From: Cheiracanthium punctorium | Taxonomy: Eukaryota; Arthropoda; Arachnida; Araneae; Cheiracanthiidae | NCBI GenBank assembly: GCA_038373885.1 | Contig: JAWZYV010013551.1 | Span: 124,001-188,000, forward strand | Reading direction: 5' to 3' | DNA length: 64,000 nt | Part shown: in pieces, positions 59,071 to 64,000 of the stretch | Numbering within the stretch: position 1 is the first letter of the stretch | Layout of the letters: each line of letters opens with the position of its first letter | Notes under the pieces: generated by a model | What the model was told of the DNA's origin: nothing | The model's input: the letters and a program-made list of their open reading frames with translations, nothing else | Database searches by the model: none | Made by a program: the position numbers and the translations under genes

Positions 59071-59160
59071 TTATTCAAAAAGGTGAAATCCTGCAGTGCA
59101 TATGGATGCAATGAAAAATTTACCAAAGGTGGATCTGTTACATTTCATCGGAAAATAAAA
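59071..59160 (+). pseudogene. THAP-type zinc-finger fragment
   Basis: The plus strand reads VKSCSAYGCNEKFTKGG followed by SVTFHR, matching the start of a THAP domain (C-x4-C, then the conserved FHR segment that carries the zinc-binding histidine's neighbourhood). THAP domains bind DNA and occur in P-element-like transposases and many arthropod host proteins. No ATG is in frame just upstream, and the frame runs into AT-rich sequence and a stop soon after. This may be an orphan first exon or a relic. Confidence 0.6.
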
Positions 59161-60289
59161 TTTTTTATAAGTTTTTTTGCCTTATTAATGTAAAATAGCT
59201 GCACAAAAATACTCCTTAGCTATTAGCTGTGGCGTTTGTCGTGATTGAAAACGACGTTATTCAATTTGTTGAGTATGAAATTAATCATTTTTTAAGCTAA
59301 TTGTTTATTATCCTTTATGAGAGCTATCTATATATTTTAAGTACTTCTTAAGTGCTTAAAATATAGTGTTTAATCATACACTTTGTGTCGATTCAAATTG
59401 ATATAGTTGGCAATGTGTTGGCGAAGTTGTTTATATTCTAAAATTTTCATGTTCTTTTCACGTTATTGTTTAAAGAAAATAAAACTTTATGATTATTAAT
59501 TAAAAGTAATATGTTTTACATTATGTAAGAAATATATTGTCCTTTCCGTACAAATTCACCATTAATGTTCATTTAGACCCCTTTTTTTTTACATATATAC
59601 TGCTACTATGCTACTATTACACTTATATACTGTCGCAGTAAGATTTAGACCTGAATAAATTCTTTTTGTTTATAATTAATTTTCGTTTATTTATATACAA
59701 ATATGATGTTTGAAAATTTATTTAGATCTGTTTTTTTATTCTCACTTTTGTTAACACACATATTATTTTCGAAAACGAAGGTATTTGGAACATTTCCCGA
59801 AAAGATTTATCCGATTACTTTTCAGATTTCCAAGAAATCAAGGAAGGAGATATTCTCTTGAAATATATCACTGGGCTTTTCAATTTAAATTTATTGCCAC
59901 CTTTGAACTAAAATAAAATACAGCTTAATTTTTGAAGAAAACGATTCCCTTTAATAAATATTCACCGAACAAACTGCCTAAAATTTTAATGATGACCATG
60001 CTATTTTTTCCTTCCCCGTAAAAAATGAGTTATCTACACTGTATTAAAAATAATAATATCATGATAAAAGTATTGCTTTTAATAAAAAAATGAATTTTTT
60101 TATTTTTAAAGTTCAAGTGTATAATTTGTTTTTGTTGCTGCCAGTTGTTAAAGTATTACATTATGAGAGGTTTAAAACAAATGAAAATCCTATTCACAAA
60201 TCAATTTATTCAGATTTCTTCGGTTTGGGAGTTTTTCAAAAAATTAAAACATTTCACTGCTTGCTGAAATGCTATTACCCAGCAAACAC
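59161..60289. other. AT-rich spacer
   Basis: No supportable gene. At 60278 CCCAGCAAACAC, preceded by TTA, resembles yet another transposon terminus directly abutting the next element. Confidence 0.4.
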
Positions 60290-61902
60290 CCCTAATAGCA
60301 CAGATGGTCACAAAAGAGTTGCTGTGACGTCACAGAGGGTCACAATTGTCACAGGACTGTCACATACTAGTCACATTGTGACTTGTGAGTGATGTGACTC
60401 TACTGTGTGGTCACTGTGAAGTTTATTTATGATCAGTCACCAGGTGACGTCGCCGTGAAGTCACCATGTGACTAGTATGTGATCGGCCGCTAAGTGATCA
60501 CTGTGAAGTCACCATGTGACTAGTATATGATCGGTCGCTCAGTGACTCCACTGTGAAGTCACCATGTGACTAGTAAGTGGTTGGTCGCTCAGTGACTCCT
60601 CTGTGAAGTCACTGTGTGACTATTTTGTGACTACTGATTTTTTTAGACTTCAAAATGACGTCACTCTGGCCGCTTTAGCAACTTTGGAAAGACTCATTTT
60701 TTCTAATTTTTGTAGCAATTTCTTTCATGAACATTTAATAAATAAATCCGAAAATAGTAATTCAATAAAATCTCGCCGTTATGTAGTAATGGAATTTAGT
60801 TTAATTTATTATTATTTCGTTTAAACAATACAATAGTATTTATAAAAAATATTATTCTTAAAAATATTAGAGTTGAGAGTTCTAATCACAATCGTGAAAA
60901 CTAAGTATCGTGTGAGTAAAATTAACAATTTCTTTCATATCCCCATGGCATATATGTTTCGATAGCGTATGTAGGTTTAAATTTCGGATGGGGGGGTGGG
61001 ACTATCCGGTATTTTCAACCTTATTGGTACTAGAGTAAATACAAATGTCTCAAAATTGCTGTTTTTTAATAATTGCTTTAAGTTTTAAGATCCCCCCCCC
61101 AGCCCTTTAAATACGTCCCTGGTATGTTTGAAAGTTCCACTAGGAAACATTTGAGGTAAAACTATGGGTCTAAGTCAAAAATACTTTATTTATTTTATCT
61201 AATGCATGCTTTCCAATTAATTTTATGTATTTTTATATGAAATCCCTTTTAGGCAAAATGTAGCAAAAATATAAATAGTATCCCTCATACCTTAATATAT
61301 ATCAAACCCCGCATGTCGATGATTACAAATTTATTTCATAACCGAATAAAAAATTTCAATAAATCATTATTTTTTTCGGATGAATACTTAAATAAAACAG
61401 CACATTATCTCCTGAAAATAATTTATGTGGAAAAAGAAAGATTTCCAAGATTTTTAATTTATATTTATTAATTATGGTATTTTCCCTCCATTTATAAAAT
61501 ACTCACAGAAAAATTTTAAATTACCAAAAGAAGCCATGGCAGAACTAGCTTTTGCAGAAATCAGTTTAATTTTAAAGGATCCCGAGCAAGGTAATAACAG
61601 CCTTGAGGTAAGATGCTGGCCTACTAACCATTGGCTCGAGGGCACGATTCTGGACTTGAACTTTTTCTTGCCTGAGAGTTTGGTGCTGCCATCTAGTGTA
61701 TGTTCTCGGTAACTCGTTTTCCCCGAATTTTTTCGCTGTCCCAAAGTGACTTCTCTGAACGGTTGCAGTGTGAATACACAGTGAGAGGACATAGCGACTC
61801 CGGCGTGACTTTGCTGCGGAGTCGCGGCGACTGTTTGTAACTCTATTGTGACAGTATTGTGTGGTCGCACGTCAGTCACAGGGGACTGTTGTGCTATTAG
61901 GG
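60290..61902. mobile_element. Non-autonomous GTCAC-rich DNA element (family B)
   Basis: The left end CCCTAATAGCACAGATGG and the inverted right end CCCTAATAGCACAACAG are exact for 13 bases. The left 350 bases are dense in GTCAC/GTGAC and include a ~50-bp tandem array (60453-60632); the right 170 bases carry GTGAC, GTCGC and GTCAC as well. The AT-rich middle has no transposase. The minus-strand frame at 61472-61879 spans the right end and is a by-product of GTCAC-type repeats. A B-box/A-box-like segment near 61605-61660 could be an embedded SINE remnant. No clear target duplication. Confidence 0.8.
60453..60632 (+). repeat. ~50-bp tandem array, about 3.6 units
   Basis: GTGAAGTCACCATGTGACTA recurs at 60455, 60503, 60553 and 60603 (the last unit diverged), separated by ATCGGTCGCTCAGTGACTC-like sequence. 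Each unit holds several GTCAC/GTGAC half-sites as short inverted pairs. Confidence 0.85.
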
Positions 61903-62152
61903 AATCGCTTAAAGAATGAAAAGTATAGTTGTGTAGCTCTCTGAGGGTCCAAGGGATACTACCACACCTATAAGTGAGTCTGTTTTGTTAAATTTTGTTA
62001 ATCGATGGGGTTTAGCTATGCTAATATAGTTGTGTTAAAAATGCCACAGTTTCAAAAGTATCAAATGCGCATAAGGGATTGTTAGGATAAATGGCACAAA
62101 GCTCGTATAATTCAATCAAGAAATATGTCAGTCGCTGGAGTACCTTGAAACA
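61903..62152. other. Spacer between two family B ends
   Basis: 250 bases with no gene. A GTCAGTCGCTGGAGTACCTTG motif near 62130 recurs as AAGTCACTGGAGTAC near 62273. Confidence 0.35.
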
Positions 62153-62185
62153 TGTCAGTCACAGGGGAGTGTTGTGCTATTAGGG
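62153..62185. mobile_element. Isolated second family B right end
   Basis: The 32 bases ending TGTTGTGCTATTAGGG are nearly identical to the right end of the element at 61872-61902 and have the same orientation. The matching interior is missing, so this is a solo or duplicated end. Confidence 0.7.
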
Positions 62186-62718
62186 ACACTACTGCACGCA
62201 AAATGACGGCCGGGTACCCGTTGTGCTGGCGCAGTGCCGTATACCGGGAGCAAGGTAGATTGCCATCGTCTGGAAGTCACTGGAGTACTAGTGTCTGAAA
62301 AGTGCATATAAGCCAGTACATAACTAGTAACGGCGAACTGCCATGTGTCCATGACATGCACAAAAAAGTTAACGGCGTGGTACTGCTTAAAATGTACCGG
62401 ACCAGCACTATTTGGCAGTAATGGGCCTGTATATATTTCGTAGTGCTGGCATAAAATTTCGATATTTTAATTAAATAATATTGTTTCACATTCATACGTT
62501 ATGTGTAGAAGTGTTAGGGGATATAAGTTTCGGGCACCCAAAGGCAGGGTCACTGCTAAGATTTTTTTTTGAGGGTGTGTGTGGAAGCGGAGAAGTTCAT
62601 ATTGTGCCTTCAAATATTTTTGTACTAAAAACTAAAATAATACAAACGAGTTCAGTATGCTATAAAAATGTTTACTACACCGACAGTGAAACCCCTACTC
62701 TGTATATGACAGTATATA
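62186..62718. other. Spacer
   Basis: Frames at 62155-62361 (minus), 62277-62495 (minus) and 62481-62813 (plus, crossing a transposon end) are not recognised and are judged chance. Confidence 0.35.
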
Positions 62719-63963
62719 CCCAGACAGCACAGCAAACTTGCATCAAACTTGAAACAAGCTTGATTTATCAAGTCAATAAACTTAAGTTAAGCTTGAAAAT
62801 TTCAAGCGTGTAAGCTTAATGCAAGCTTGAATCAAGTGTTCAAGTTTACACTTGCCCAGCTTGCATTAAGCTTGACAAGTAAAGCTTGAATCAAGCTTGA
62901 CATAGCAAGCTTAATTTTAAGCTTAAAAAATTTTCCTTAAAAAAATTTTCCTAAATACACGGGGCGCCTATCGGCGAACTCGCCCCACATATTTTATTTT
63001 GCCACGCATTTTTCCCTCTACGCTGAAATTTCAATTTAATTTAATCTGTTTCCATCAAGTGTCCGCGGTTAGAATAGAACTCGGGACCTTTACGTTGGGA
63101 GGCGAGCGTCCTAACCGTTGCGCCAATCTGAGTCTGGCTGGTATGACTAAAGTATGAAGTGACTTATCACGCCGTTTTCTGGCCAGATGTATAAGTGGCC
63201 GATGTGTTATTTGTTTCTTTTATTTTTCCATGAGATGCATCAAAATTAAAATAATGTTATGTGTGATTTAGAGACTCTACTAATAGGGAAATAAACATAA
63301 TATAAACTTAACAGCAGCACACGTTTTAAAACTTTCAATATCGCGACACACATTGCGACACTTTCTCACAACGACTGATTTTGAAATCGATTTCGTAGTA
63401 TAATCGTATTTCATTTTGAAGAATTTCCATACTTGGAAATATAGAATCTTTTTTTTTTAATTTTATGCTCAATCATTTATCACTGATGATAAATTATTTT
63501 GTAGCGGCCGGAAACCGCCGCATTCTACCATCCATAAAGTGAAGTATATCAACTAACTAAATTGTGTTAATTATATTAAAATTTATTTTTAGGGTTAATT
63601 AATTAGTTAATGGAATTACTAATGTTAATTAGATGTAAATAAAACTGAAACTCCCCTCGTGTTACACTTCAGAGGGGCTTATCCCATTCATTCCTTCCCC
63701 TTGCGTGTCCTAATGTCCAGGTTTTGCGCGGGTAATAAAATAAAACACAGCTTTTACGAACTTTTCTTTATTTAATATGAACAATTTGAGAAAACGCTAG
63801 ACTTTTCAATGTCCATTCTTCTTCGCGCCTAAATTGACAAATGGCGCCATCAGCGGAATAGAAATAATCAAGCTAATGGATTGAACTGTCAAGCTTGTAT
63901 TAATACGTCAAATTCAAAGAAATAGAAATGTCAATTTTGATTTAAGCTTACGTGCTGTCTGGG
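62719..63963 (+). mobile_element. Non-autonomous AAGCTTG-rich DNA element (family A), copy 2
   Basis: The left end CCCAGACAGCACAGCAAACTTG and the inverted right end CCCAGACAGCACGTAAGC have TA on both outer sides. By eye, nine AAGCTT motifs fall in about 190 bases at 62750-62935. The flanking blocks ACGGGGCGCC, CCACGCATTTT and TTTCATTTTGAAGAATTTCC match copy 1 closely. The section 63450-63730 replaces a different AT-rich section in copy 1 and includes a short palindrome-like GCGGCCGGAAACCGCCGC. No transposase. Confidence 0.88.
63072..63130 (-). repeat. tRNA-like block inside family A copy 2
   Basis: On the minus strand the A-box-like TGGCGCAACGG (complement of 63115-63125) and the B-box-like GGTCCCGAGTTCTATTC (complement of 63072-63088) are spaced as in a tRNA, with a TTAGGACGCTCGCCTCCCA stretch resembling D- and anticodon arms. 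This is a better tRNA likeness than in copy 1, but still not a foldable tRNA gene. Confidence 0.6.
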
Positions 63964-64000
63964 TAACTCCCACTATATACAGAATTATGAATTTTATTCT

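Noticed and set aside
60453..60632. CRISPR-like array
   Set aside because: Both parts of the 50-bp unit are repeated, so there are no unique spacers.
61472..61879. 135-codon minus-strand frame
   Set aside because: It lies inside the family B element and spans its GTCAC-rich right arm; the translation shows no recognised domain and the repeats explain the lack of stops.
63072..63130. Functional tRNA gene within family A
   Set aside because: No cloverleaf can be completed and the block is embedded in the element in both copies.

Overview
The window looks like AT-rich eukaryotic nuclear DNA from an arthropod. I infer a chelicerate, probably a spider, from the low gene density, the tRNA-derived SINEs and the arthropod-type transposon ends, but no host marker gene proves it. 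I found no bacterial operons, rRNA, credible tRNA genes or CRISPR arrays. I also found no convincing host protein-coding gene: every recognisable coding segment comes from a mobile element or a domesticated-transposase-like family. Most long open frames are AT-rich chance frames.

Layout. 1-14000: diffuse AT-rich DNA with a diverged dispersed repeat (about 1030-1310), a weak SINE (5725-5930), a terminal-inverted-repeat (TIR) element (6219-6663), a 100-bp repeat seen twice (7033, 11713) and a G-rich hairpin with a palindrome (8067-8140). 14140-15151, minus strand: the C-terminal part of a pogo/Tigger-like transposase relic. 17461-20260: three tRNA-derived SINEs, a GAGACG-rich MITE, and a second MITE nested in one SINE. 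21851-22710: the 3' end of a Mutator-like transposase gene with an apparent 3'-UTR intron and poly(A) signals. 27960-29010: a composite arthropod repeat holding a MITE and a three-unit minisatellite. 29878-34210: an old direct duplication of about 1 kb whose copies flank a TIR element.

35415-42440: a complete but dead Ty3/Gypsy LTR retrotransposon (LTRs 482 and 486 bp, about 2.7 % different) inserted in a CA/TA microsatellite. Gag, protease, reverse transcriptase, RNase H and integrase remain in order, with catalytic motifs visible but several stops and frameshifts. 43695-45207: two more copies of a CAGGG(T)GTCCC-ended TIR family. 45880-46180: a Tc1/mariner relic. 46424-47775 and 62719-63963: two copies of a non-autonomous DNA element whose ends are packed with AAGCTTG motifs. 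54340-54725: the better copy of the repeat seen near 1.1 kb. 57940-58519, 58857-59029 and 60290-61902: three more TIR elements. 59071-59160: a THAP-type zinc-finger fragment.

The most notable pattern is a set of otherwise dissimilar elements that share one 13-bp terminus, CCCWRRYAGCACA, while each carries its own short, iterated motif next to the ends (AAGCTTG; GTCAC/GTGAC; AACGTT/ACGTTTTTT; ACGTCT). This suggests one transposition system with diversified internal recognition repeats. No autonomous member is visible here, so this is an inference to test.
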